Notes under the pieces: model-generated
The model's database searches: none
Seen by the model: the letters and a program-made list of their open reading frames with translations, nothing else
Told to the model about the DNA's origin: nothing
Made by a program: the position numbers and the translations under genes
Source of the DNA: Flavobacterium sp.
Lineage (GTDB): Bacteria > Bacteroidota > Bacteroidia > Flavobacteriales > Flavobacteriaceae
Assembly (NCBI RefSeq): GCF_024710485.1
Contig: NZ_JANJUQ010000038.1
Coordinates: 62,001-126,000 of the forward strand
Reading direction: 5' to 3'
Length of the DNA: 64,000 nt
In this document: positions 36,037 to 43,845 of the stretch, piece after piece
Numbering within the stretch: the stretch's first letter is position 1
How the letters are laid out: every line of letters starts with the position of its first letter

Positions 36037-36044
36037 CAAAGTTA
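36037..36044 (-). promoter_or_regulatory. -7 box directly before the rlmN start
   Basis: TAACTTTG on the minus strand ends 4 bases before the ATG at 36032. With the usual 5-8 bases from box to start site, transcription would begin at or next to the ATG. Confidence 0.5.
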
Positions 36045-36077
36045 GTCATAAAGTTGACATACTAATTTTGGAATTTG

Positions 36078-36085
36078 TAATTTTG
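36078..36085 (+). promoter_or_regulatory. -7 box of the O-methyltransferase promoter
   Basis: TAATTTTG fits TAnnTTTG and has a TTG at 36054-36056, 21 bases upstream. A second TAATTTTG lies at 36063-36070. Confidence 0.6.
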
Positions 36086-36104
36086 GCTATTGAAAATTAT
36101 TCCT

Positions 36105-36746
36105 ATGCATTTCCTTTCTGACGAATTAGACGATTATGTAACCCAACATTCCCAAGACGAACCCGAATTATTGGCACAGTTGAACCGTGAAACCCATTTG
36201 AAAATCTTGCAGCCGCGGATGTTGAGCGGTCACTTTCAGGGCAGGGTTTTGAGTATGTTGTCGAAAATTATCCATCCGACCAATATTTTGGAAATCGGAA
36301 CTTATACAGGTTACGCGACTTTGTGTTTGGCAGAAGGTTTAGCAGAAAACGGCAGTATTGACACCATAGACGTGAATGAAGAATTAGTGGATTTCCAACG
36401 AAAATATTTCGACCGTAGCGAATGGAGTAATCAGATTTTCCAACATTTAGGTCCGGCTTTAGACCTTATTCCGACCTTGGGTAAAAAATACGATTTGGTG
36501 TTTATTGATGCCGACAAGGACAATTACATCAACTACTTCCACGCCATTGTTCCGATGATGAATAAAGGCGGTATTATCTTATCGGATAATGTTTTGTGGA
36601 GCGGCAAGGTAGTTGAAGAAGTGAAAGCCAACGACAGAACTACCAAACTCATTATGGAATACAATCAGCTGCTGAAAAATGATCCGAGAGTAGAAACCGT
36701 TTTATTGCCTATCCGTGACGGATTGACTGTTTCAAGAGTAAAGTAA
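36105..36746 (+). CDS. SAM-dependent O-methyltransferase
   Basis: A class I methyltransferase of the catechol/caffeoyl-CoA O-methyltransferase type. The SAM loop NILEIGTYTGYATLCLA, DTIDVNEELVDFQ, the metal-binding DLVFIDADKDNYINY and ILSDNVLWSGKV are in the expected order. The start is placed at ATG 36105 (MHFLSDELDDYV), giving 213 aa. A TTG 15 bases upstream is too close to the promoter box. The substrate is unknown; related enzymes methylate small phenolics in a divalent-metal-dependent way. Confidence 0.9.
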   Translation: MHFLSDELDDYVTQHSQDEPELLAQLNRETHLKILQPRMLSGHFQGRVLSMLSKIIHPTNILEIGTYTGYATLCLAEGLAENGSIDTIDVNEELVDFQRKYFDRSEWSNQIFQHLGPALDLIPTLGKKYDLVFIDADKDNYINYFHAIVPMMNKGGIILSDNVLWSGKVVEEVKANDRTTKLIMEYNQLLKNDPRVETVLLPIRDGLTVSRVK

Positions 36747-36762
36747 AAAGTTTGAAGTACAA

Positions 36763-37320
36763 TTACGAAGTACGTAGGATGTATTTCGCATACAACTTGT
36801 AAGCTATATATCCGCAACCGGCTCCAAAAGCGTAACCGGTTAAAATGTCTGTTGGAAAATGCAAGCCTAAGTAAATGCGACTATAAGCAAAAATCAACGG
36901 GAACAAAAACAGCAAGTAAGCGTGTTTGTAGTAGCGTTTTAAAATCAGGAACGTCAGCACAGTTGACGCCATAGAATTAGTGGCATGACCGGAGAAAAAA
37001 CTGAAAGAACTACTTTTTTTAACTCTTCTGATGATATCGCCGATTTCCAAATCGTTACAAGGGCGTAACCTTTCGAAGCCATATTTAAAAAGATTGACCG
37101 TTTGATCGCAAATCAACACCAAAACGGCAATAAACAACACGTAATATCCAAAATTTTTCCAGCCGATTTTCTTTTGTAACCAATAAAAAACGAACAAAAA
37201 AAACGGCGCCCAATAAAGCTGCTTGGTAATAAAAAGCCAAACAGGATCCCATTGTTCTGAACCTAAACCATTGAGATATACGAGAGCTTGCTTGTCGAGT
37301 TGGACAATTTTTTCGAGCAT
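36763..37320 (-). CDS. PAP2-family membrane phosphatase
   Basis: An integral membrane phosphatase of 185 aa. The three PAP2 motifs are visible: KYGFERLRP (like KxxxxxxRP), the central FSGHATNS (PSGH-like) and SRIYLGLHFPTDILTG (SRxxxxxHxxxD). About five membrane segments surround them. Such proteins dephosphorylate lipids such as undecaprenyl diphosphate or phosphatidic acid; which one applies here cannot be read. It starts directly at the stop of the TatA-like gene (1-base overlap). Confidence 0.9.
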   Translation of the reverse strand: MLEKIVQLDKQALVYLNGLGSEQWDPVWLFITKQLYWAPFFLFVFYWLQKKIGWKNFGYYVLFIAVLVLICDQTVNLFKYGFERLRPCNDLEIGDIIRRVKKSSSFSFFSGHATNSMASTVLTFLILKRYYKHAYLLFLFPLIFAYSRIYLGLHFPTDILTGYAFGAGCGYIAYKLYAKYILRTS

Positions 37321-37643
37321 TACATTTGGCGTTTAATAGGTCCCGACATCGATTCGATATCTTCTGCGGCTTGTTTGATTTCGGGTAAAACGCCTTGATC
37401 TACACTGCTTTTTACCTTGTTAACTTCTTCCGTAAAAGTCCCGGTGATGCTTTTTACAGAATCGTTTAATTCTTGCACTTCGGCACTTTTTTGGATTTCG
37501 GTTTTGATTTCATTAGTGGCATTTTTGAGTTGTGCCATAATTTTCCCAAAGGTACGAGCAATTTCCGGCACTTTATCAGAACCGAATAGCATCAACGCAA
37601 TGAAGATGATAAAAATTAATTCGCCAAATCCAAATCCAAGCAT
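37320..37643 (-). CDS. TatA/TatB-type protein translocase subunit
   Basis: A small protein of 107 aa with the Tat signature: a short N-terminal membrane helix (LGFGFGELIFIIFIALMLFG), a hinge (SDKVPEIARTFGK) and an amphipathic helix, followed by a charged tail. It would help export folded twin-arginine substrates. TatA and TatB cannot be told apart with confidence here; there is no tatC nearby. It is the first gene of a pair with the PAP2 phosphatase. Confidence 0.88.
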   Translation of the reverse strand: MLGFGFGELIFIIFIALMLFGSDKVPEIARTFGKIMAQLKNATNEIKTEIQKSAEVQELNDSVKSITGTFTEEVNKVKSSVDQGVLPEIKQAAEDIESMSGPIKRQM

Positions 37644-37688
37644 AACCTAAACTTCTTAATTGTAAGGTTGCAAAGTTACAAACTTAAG

Positions 37689-39938
37689 TTAATCAAACTT
37701 CGATTTTTGTGCTGTTTTTGGCCAAGTATTATTCGACGTATCGATATCGGCCGTTTCTTCTTTCGGGTCGACTACAATTTTGGCAATCGCTTTTTGCGTG
37801 GCAAAAGTTCGGTTGACTTCTTTGTCGTTCATACGCCAAATTTGAGCCGGGAAATAATGGTTTTCTTTAGTACCGTCTTCGAAAGTAATTTCAACAATAA
37901 TCGGCATTACCAATCCGCCCGGTTTATCGAAAGTCACTTGATAGAAATACTTCGGCTCATTGAGCTTGGCTCTTTCTTCGGCAGTGAAGTTTTTGTTCAC
38001 ATAATCGTTTAAATCTTGGAAATCCGTAATCTTGAAAGGCTTGTTCAATTCCGGTTTGTAATCGGCACTGCCTTCAGCAATCATGTACACCATAGGTCCG
38101 ATTCTCGAATCACGACGACGTCTGGTTTTCATAAAATCGCTTACTTCTTTCGACGGATTGTTACTCACAAAGTATTTTTTCACTTCTTTAATTCCGATGT
38201 CGGTGTAATCAGTCGTGTAGAACCAACCTCTCCAAAACCAGTCTAAATCGACTGCCGAAGCGTCTTCCATAGTTCTGAAAAAATCTTCCGGGGTTGGATG
38301 TTTGAATTTCCAACGGTTGGCGTAGGTTTTAAAGGCATAGTCAAACAACTCAGGTCCCATGATGGTTTCGCGAAGAATGTTGAGCGCTGTAGCCGGTTTT
38401 CCGTAAGCATTACTTCCAAATTGACGAATACTTTCCGAATTGGTCATGATAGGTTCCAATCCGGTTTGGTCGCCACTCATATACGGAATGATATTTTTGG
38501 CCGGACCGCGACGCGAAGGAAAGTTAGGATCAAAAGTTTTTTCAGCTAAATACTCCATAAAGGTATTTAATCCTTCGTCCATCCAAGTCCATTGACGCTC
38601 ATCGGAATTGACAATCATAGGGAAAAAGTTGTGTCCAACTTCGTGACAAATTACACCTAACATGCCGTATTTGGTTTGGTCGGAATATTTTCCGTTTTCG
38701 TCAGGACGCCCGAAATTCCAACAAATCATAGGATATTCCATCCCTTGATCGCGGGCATTCACCGAAACGGCTTTTGGGTAAGGATAATCAAAAGTGTAAC
38801 TCGAATAACTTTTTAGAGTATGCGCTACCATGCGAGTAGAATATTCTTCCCACAGCGGATTGCCCTCTTTAGGATACAATGAAATAGCCATCGAAGTTGT
38901 ACTTCCCGTTTTTACCGCCATTGCATCATAGATGAATTTTCTGGAGGTTGAAATTCCAAAGTCGCGCACGTTTTCCGCTTTGAATTTCCAAGTTTTCTTC
39001 TTGTCTGAAAAGCCTTTTTCTGCAGCTTCGGCTTCGGCTTGCGTCACTACGATTACCGGTTTATCGAATGATTTTTCGGCTTCGGCATAACGCTTTAATT
39101 GTTCCGGCGTAAACACTTCGTTTCTGTTTAGCAACGTCCCAGTAGCTTCCAGAATGTGATCGGCAGGAACAGTAATATTTACTTCGTAGTTTCCGAAAGT
39201 CAGCGCAAACTCACCCGAACCCCAAAACTGCATATTTTGCCAGCCTTCTACGTCGTTATAAACGGCCATCCTTGGGTAGAACTGTGCCAAAACGTATAAA
39301 TTATTGCCGTCTTTCTCGAAATGCTCATAACCGGAGCGACCGCCGTCGATGATGTAGTTGTTGATGTTGTACCACCATTTGATGGAAAACGTGATTTTTT
39401 CTTTGTGCTTCAACACCTTAGGCAACTCGATACGCATCATGGTTTGGTTGATAGTGTATTTCATTGGATTGCCTTGAGCATCTTTCACGTATTCAATGCG
39501 GAAACCACCGTCAAAATCTTCCTCCAAATACTTTCTGGAGAAACTTTGCACAGAAATTGCCGGATCGGTTTTGCTGTTTTGTACTAAGGGAGAATTGGAA
39601 TTTTTGGCTTTCTCATTTTGATCCAATTGAAGCCACAAATAATCTAGAGATTCCTTAGCGTTATTGGTATAAGTAATGGTTTCGGAACCGTATAGTCGTT
39701 GGTTTCTATCGTCCAGTTCAACGTCAATTTTGTAATCGGCTTGCTGCTGATAATATTCCGGCCCGGGTGCTCCCGAAGCTGTTCTGTACATATTAGGCGT
39801 GGCCATCAAATCGTACATTTGTTTGAATTTATCGGGATTTCGCTCTTCCGATTTATTGGTTTTGGGCGTATCCTGAGCTTGGGCAAAACCCATAGCCATA
39901 AAACACAAAAAGGCTACAAACTGAAACGTTCTTTTCAT
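37689..39938 (-). CDS. Secreted M1-family metallopeptidase
   Basis: A 749-residue peptidase with a signal peptide (MKRTFQFVAFLCFMAMGFAQ). The gluzincin motif is complete: H432-E433-V-G-H436 and E455 eighteen residues later (DEGLNTFMEYLAE), which together bind one zinc. The N-terminal half is the beta-rich domain typical of M1 aminopeptidases, and the C-terminal part (about 590-749) is a further beta domain without a type IX sorting tail. It probably digests peptides in the periplasm. It is a single gene. Confidence 0.9.
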   Translation of the reverse strand: MKRTFQFVAFLCFMAMGFAQAQDTPKTNKSEERNPDKFKQMYDLMATPNMYRTASGAPGPEYYQQQADYKIDVELDDRNQRLYGSETITYTNNAKESLDYLWLQLDQNEKAKNSNSPLVQNSKTDPAISVQSFSRKYLEEDFDGGFRIEYVKDAQGNPMKYTINQTMMRIELPKVLKHKEKITFSIKWWYNINNYIIDGGRSGYEHFEKDGNNLYVLAQFYPRMAVYNDVEGWQNMQFWGSGEFALTFGNYEVNITVPADHILEATGTLLNRNEVFTPEQLKRYAEAEKSFDKPVIVVTQAEAEAAEKGFSDKKKTWKFKAENVRDFGISTSRKFIYDAMAVKTGSTTSMAISLYPKEGNPLWEEYSTRMVAHTLKSYSSYTFDYPYPKAVSVNARDQGMEYPMICWNFGRPDENGKYSDQTKYGMLGVICHEVGHNFFPMIVNSDERQWTWMDEGLNTFMEYLAEKTFDPNFPSRRGPAKNIIPYMSGDQTGLEPIMTNSESIRQFGSNAYGKPATALNILRETIMGPELFDYAFKTYANRWKFKHPTPEDFFRTMEDASAVDLDWFWRGWFYTTDYTDIGIKEVKKYFVSNNPSKEVSDFMKTRRRRDSRIGPMVYMIAEGSADYKPELNKPFKITDFQDLNDYVNKNFTAEERAKLNEPKYFYQVTFDKPGGLVMPIIVEITFEDGTKENHYFPAQIWRMNDKEVNRTFATQKAIAKIVVDPKEETADIDTSNNTWPKTAQKSKFD

Positions 39939-39998
39939 AGTTTTTACTTTAAAAGGCTAAAAATAAAATAAAATTGCAATTAGCCGTAGTAAAGAAAA

Positions 39999-40505
39999 CT
40001 ATTTTAACATTCCTTTAGTGGTTGACGAAGACAATAATAGGTTCTGTTTTTTACCGTTGTTATTGAATTGGATGATGTTTTGCTGTTCCTCATGAACTTC
40101 AGTAAGGATACTGTTTTCAACTTCTATCTTATTGATCTTACTTACTTCTTTTATAGTTAGATAGCAAATCACCACATTGTTTTCTTGCTCGTGACTGTGG
40201 TAATTCATGGGTTTGTGTTGGCCGTTCAAATAGATTTTAAACTTGTCCGTTAAGTATTTTTTCATCAGCGCAACATCTTCCGGTGTTTCGTTCTCGTCTC
40301 CTACATTAGTTTGCTTTTTGTAGGCTTTGGCTAAGGCATCATTCAAATCATCCATAAAAATACGGGTAGTGATTTCAAGTCGTTTTTTTTGCGGCACAAA
40401 ATCTACTTGGTAAATCCCAACATAAAATCGATGTATCGATAGCGATGTTAATCCGACAAAAAGAAGTAACAATGTCGATATTTTGAGAACTTTTTTCATT
40501 ATCAT
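39999..40505 (-). CDS. Secreted DUF6702-like protein
   Basis: A 168-residue protein with an N-terminal membrane-like signal (VLKISTLLLLFVGLTSLSI). The mature part opens with HRFYVGIYQVDFVPQKKRLEI and contains a central FKIYLNGQHKPM, a pattern I associate with the DUF6702 group found in Bacteroidetes; the function is unknown. ATG codons at 40505 and 40499 are both possible. It abuts the next upstream gene (stop at 40506), so the two are probably co-expressed. Confidence 0.7.
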   Translation of the reverse strand: MIMKKVLKISTLLLLFVGLTSLSIHRFYVGIYQVDFVPQKKRLEITTRIFMDDLNDALAKAYKKQTNVGDENETPEDVALMKKYLTDKFKIYLNGQHKPMNYHSHEQENNVVICYLTIKEVSKINKIEVENSILTEVHEEQQNIIQFNNNGKKQNLLLSSSTTKGMLK

Positions 40506-41270
40506 TTATTGTTTGTCGTCATTGAGAACGGCTAAATACTGCGAGGCCAATTCACTCAATCGAAACTTCGCTAACCCTTTATTTTTTCGGTTCATATAGT
40601 CACCCAACTTGGTATCATCTGCAATATAGTAGAGAAAACCTTTGACGTATTCTTCCGGAATTTTAAGGCGATTGGTAAAATAATCCGTTTTAAATTGGTT
40701 TTCCACTTTGGTCATTAAACGCTCTTTTCTTTCTACTTCCAACTCTTTTTTCAACATAGCTGTTCTACCCGAAATAGCATTAAAAAGCGGGTCTAAACCA
40801 AACGAGCCTCCGGACATTAACCCTGCAGAAGCTGTAAAATCAACAGAGGAAGCCGTTTTCAATCGGCGTTCGGCCGGAGTATATTTTTTGGCCGGTTTTC
40901 TTAAAATCCCCATCGAAACAGCGTTAATATTGCTGTAATCTTTGATTTCAAGCTCATCCAAAGCAATGACTTTAGGATTCAGTTGTGTCACTAACAATGT
41001 CTTTTTTAAATCGGTTTCGCTGATGACTATTTTTTTTGTTTCCGTTTGTAAACTCTGAAACTGCAAAGTATCACCAACTTTAACAAATAGCGTATAATTA
41101 CCTGATTCATCGGTAGCCGTGACCGATTCCGAGCGAAGATTATAAACATTAACTTCACGCAACTCTTTGACTGCAGCAATCACTTTGCCTTTCAAAAACA
41201 CCAAATCACCGGACTGAGCCAATCCTGAAAAAGAACTCAGAAAAAGAATTAGAGAGAAAAGTGGTTTCAT
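40506..41270 (-). CDS. Secreted protein with a carboxypeptidase-like regulatory (CarboxypepD_reg) domain
   Basis: The start at 41270 (MKPLFSLILFLSSFSGLAQ) gives a clear signal peptide; an ATG at 41288 is also possible. After the signal a beta-sandwich of about 80 residues (LKGKVIAAVKELREVNVYNL, ATDESGNYTLFVKVGDTLQF) matches the domain that opens many TonB-dependent receptors. No barrel follows. The C-terminal half is alpha-helical and polar, of unknown function. Paired with the DUF6702-like gene in one unit. Confidence 0.75.
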   Translation of the reverse strand: MKPLFSLILFLSSFSGLAQSGDLVFLKGKVIAAVKELREVNVYNLRSESVTATDESGNYTLFVKVGDTLQFQSLQTETKKIVISETDLKKTLLVTQLNPKVIALDELEIKDYSNINAVSMGILRKPAKKYTPAERRLKTASSVDFTASAGLMSGGSFGLDPLFNAISGRTAMLKKELEVERKERLMTKVENQFKTDYFTNRLKIPEEYVKGFLYYIADDTKLGDYMNRKNKGLAKFRLSELASQYLAVLNDDKQ

Positions 41271-41507
41271 TGGTAAGCGCTTTTGCATTTTTTTCAAAAA
41301 TAGGAATAGTATTTTTCATCTGCTTAGTTCAAGCTGAGATATTTTTAAAGTCAGCTCATCATAAATCCATTGGAATATTATTTCTTAAAAACAATTCTTG
41401 CCAAGTAAAAGTATTTGCTTCGGCTCATAAATAAATGCCAACAAGCTGGTAATTTTATGTTAAATAAAACAACAAATGAATTACTTTTGAAGAAGAATCA
41501 ACACAAG
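41271..41507. other. Intergenic region before pepE
   Basis: Apart from the pepE promoter box and the short upstream frame extensions, I see only AT-rich sequence with no hairpin or coding frame. Confidence 0.5.
41482..41489 (+). promoter_or_regulatory. -7 box of the pepE promoter
   Basis: TACTTTTG fits TAnnTTTG and lies 18 bases before the ATG at 41508. The open frame extends 31 codons upstream through this box, so the longer start is unlikely. Confidence 0.65.
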
Positions 41508-42221
41508 ATGAAAAAATTAATTATTGCCAGCACCTCAACAGTTCACGGAGGAAGTTATTTGGATTATTTATTACCTGGATTAGCACATCATTTTAAAGAT
41601 TGTAACGAAATACTTTTTATTCCTTATGCCCGTCCGGGCGGAATTACACACGAAGAATACACCACTAAAATTGGTGACGCTTTTAAGTCGATTGAAAAAT
41701 CCGTTAGAGGAATACACGAATTTGAAAATCCTACTGAAGCCATTCAAAAAGCTCAGGGTATTTTTACCGGCGGGGGTAATACTTTTTTGTTGGTTAGCCA
41801 ATTGTACAAGAACCAAATCATGTCTGTTTTAGCCGAAGCATTGAACAATGGCACTCCTTATTTAGGCACAAGCGCCGGCAGTAACATTACCGGTATCAGT
41901 ATGCAAACTACTAATGACATGCCGATAATATATCCACCGAGCTTTCAAACCTTAGGCATTATACCGTTTAATTTAAATCCGCATTATTTAGATCCTGACA
42001 CCAACAGCAAACATATGGGGGAAACCCGCGAAACCAGAATCAAAGAATTTCATGCTTTCAATACGACTCCGGTTTTAGGTTTGCGTGAAGGCAGTTGGTT
42101 GGAAGTAACCGACGAAAAAATACTATTGAAAGGTCCGTTGACTGCCCGATTGTTTCTACCTAATAAAAATGCGGAAGAATTGGCTCCGGAAACTGATTTG
42201 GCTTATTTGGGAACGCTGTAA
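41508..42221 (+). CDS. pepE: Dipeptidase PepE (peptidase family S51)
   Basis: A cytosolic serine peptidase that cleaves dipeptides starting with aspartate. The nucleophile lies in GTSAGSN, with an Asp in TTNDMPIIYP and a His in NLNPHYLDPD to complete the triad; IFTGGGNTFLL precedes. The ATG at 41508 (MKKLIIASTSTVHGG) gives 237 aa, matching the family. Its own promoter lies 18 bases upstream. Confidence 0.92.
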   Translation: MKKLIIASTSTVHGGSYLDYLLPGLAHHFKDCNEILFIPYARPGGITHEEYTTKIGDAFKSIEKSVRGIHEFENPTEAIQKAQGIFTGGGNTFLLVSQLYKNQIMSVLAEALNNGTPYLGTSAGSNITGISMQTTNDMPIIYPPSFQTLGIIPFNLNPHYLDPDTNSKHMGETRETRIKEFHAFNTTPVLGLREGSWLEVTDEKILLKGPLTARLFLPNKNAEELAPETDLAYLGTL

Positions 42222-42285
42222 AATGCTACCTCAAATATGCAAATTGATTAGTAGTAAAACATCAATTGGAAACAACATAAATAAA

Positions 42286-42313
42286 AAAACCTCTAACATG
42301 AATTAGAGGTTTT
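42286..42313 (-). terminator. Terminator after tRNA-Gly
   Basis: AAAACCTCTAA (42303-42313, minus strand) pairs perfectly with TTAGAGGTTTT (42286-42296) around a 6-base loop, and T's follow on the minus strand. It begins 8 bases after the tRNA. Confidence 0.85.
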
Positions 42314-42321
42314 CATTTCAG

Positions 42322-42394
<73 letters not shown>

Positions 42395-42514
42395 ATTTGT
42401 GAGTGCAAATATATAGAATAAGTTTCCTTTGATGCAAATTTTTTTAAAAAAAATTATTGCAAAATCGGGATTCATTTATAACCCAAACAAAACCAAATTG
42501 TTAGAAAAAAGCCC

Positions 42515-42958
42515 ATGATTACCATTCGAATAATAACAGCTGAAGCAAGCTATCCTGTCCGACATGAAGTGTTGAGAAAAGGTAAACCAATCGATTCTTG
42601 CCGTTTTGAAGGTGATGAGCTGCCTACCACAAACCATTACGGCTTGTTTGACAATGATAAGTTACAAGCCATCATATCATTATTTGAGAATTCCAATCCT
42701 ATTTTTGAAGAAAATAAACAAATGCAAATCAGAGGTATGGCCGTTTTAGAACATAACCAAGGTAAAGGTTACGGCAAACAATTGGTACAATATTGCGAAA
42801 ATTTGTTAGTGGCTTCCGACACTGCGTTGATTTGGTTCAATGCTCGGGAAAACGCCAGAGGTTTTTATCAAAAATTAGGATACACCATACAAGGAGAGCC
42901 TTTCAACATTGAAGGCATTGGAATACACTATGTAATGTGGAAAAAATTAAGCGTTTAG
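42515..42958 (+). CDS. GNAT-family N-acetyltransferase
   Basis: A small acetyl-CoA-dependent acetyltransferase of 147 aa. The coenzyme A loop is in RGMAVLEHNQGKGYGKQLV (Q/RxxGxG/A), followed by the ARENARGFYQKLGY segment that closes the fold. The substrate is unknown. The last 12 bases overlap the end of the convergent L,D-transpeptidase-like gene. Confidence 0.9.
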   Translation: MITIRIITAEASYPVRHEVLRKGKPIDSCRFEGDELPTTNHYGLFDNDKLQAIISLFENSNPIFEENKQMQIRGMAVLEHNQGKGYGKQLVQYCENLLVASDTALIWFNARENARGFYQKLGYTIQGEPFNIEGIGIHYVMWKKLSV

Positions 42959-43654
42959 CTTGGCTACAATCTCTTCTTTGGCAGCTGGATGATAAATGAA
43001 CAAACAAGATTTATCTTTAATCACATTGATGATTTTCTCATTCATTTCTAACGGAACAGCAGGACAACCCTGACTTCTGCCCAAGCGTTTGTTTTGTTTA
43101 ATAAAAGATTCCGACACATAATCGGCTCCGTGAATAACTACGGCTCTTTCACGAGCTTTGTCGTTTAAACCTTTTTGCAAACCATCCAATTTCAAGGACA
43201 AACCGTGTTTGCCTTTGTAAATTTCGGCGGTAGCATAAAAACCTAAACTACTTTGGTACGATTCGGCTTTGTTAGAAAAAACTCGGGCAATGTCTTCACC
43301 GGTATTTCTGCCGTGCGCTACTAAAGTTTGGAATAAAACAATGTTTTTATCTAAATCGATTACCCAAAGTCTTTTAGCCGTTGAAGACAAACTAAAATCA
43401 ACCAAAGTCAAAATATTTTTTTTGATAATCCCTTTCTCTTTCAAAACTTGAAATCCTTCGACGGCTATTCTAAAGCTTTCGAAACTGGGTAAAGCGAAAG
43501 AATTTGCATCTAACTGATTGTAAGCGGCCACAACTTTAGACTCGGTATCTACTGTTGTGGTTGGAACTTTTACTGGTGGATTGGTTTTGTCAGGAAAACT
43601 GTCGAAAGACATCAACAGCACTAAAAACACTAAGAAAAAAGACTTATAATTCAT
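42947..43654 (-). CDS. Murein L,D-transpeptidase catalytic-domain protein (YkuD-like)
   Basis: A secreted or membrane-anchored protein of 235 aa with an N-terminal hydrophobic segment (SFFLVFLVLLMSF). The C-terminal half holds the YkuD-like signature: VVIHGADYVSE with the His, and LGRSQGCPAVPL with the catalytic Cys. Such enzymes make 3-3 cross-links in peptidoglycan or attach proteins to it; for this subfamily (YkuD_2 type) the activity is less well established. It is a single gene. Confidence 0.85.
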   Translation of the reverse strand: MNYKSFFLVFLVLLMSFDSFPDKTNPPVKVPTTTVDTESKVVAAYNQLDANSFALPSFESFRIAVEGFQVLKEKGIIKKNILTLVDFSLSSTAKRLWVIDLDKNIVLFQTLVAHGRNTGEDIARVFSNKAESYQSSLGFYATAEIYKGKHGLSLKLDGLQKGLNDKARERAVVIHGADYVSESFIKQNKRLGRSQGCPAVPLEMNEKIINVIKDKSCLFIYHPAAKEEIVAKLNA

Positions 43655-43795
43655 TGAAATTTATAGGTTTAGCATCAAACTTGGGTTGGGCAAATATAAA
43701 GCATAATTTTTCTAAAGCAAATTTTTCAATACCAATTAAGCAAATTTTAATCTTTTAACCCCATAACAATCAATCAGTTTAATTTTAACAGAGAA

Positions 43796-43825
43796 TTGGA
43801 AATATCAATTAAATAATTACTTTTG
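43796..43825 (+). promoter_or_regulatory. Promoter of the CBM9/beta-barrel gene
   Basis: TTG at 43796-43798, exactly 19 bases, then TACTTTTG at 43818-43825. This is the best match in the window to the Bacteroidetes TTG-N19-TAnnTTTG promoter. The ATG follows 20 bases later. Confidence 0.75.
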
Positions 43826-43845
43826 TTCGTCAAACAACAATATTA

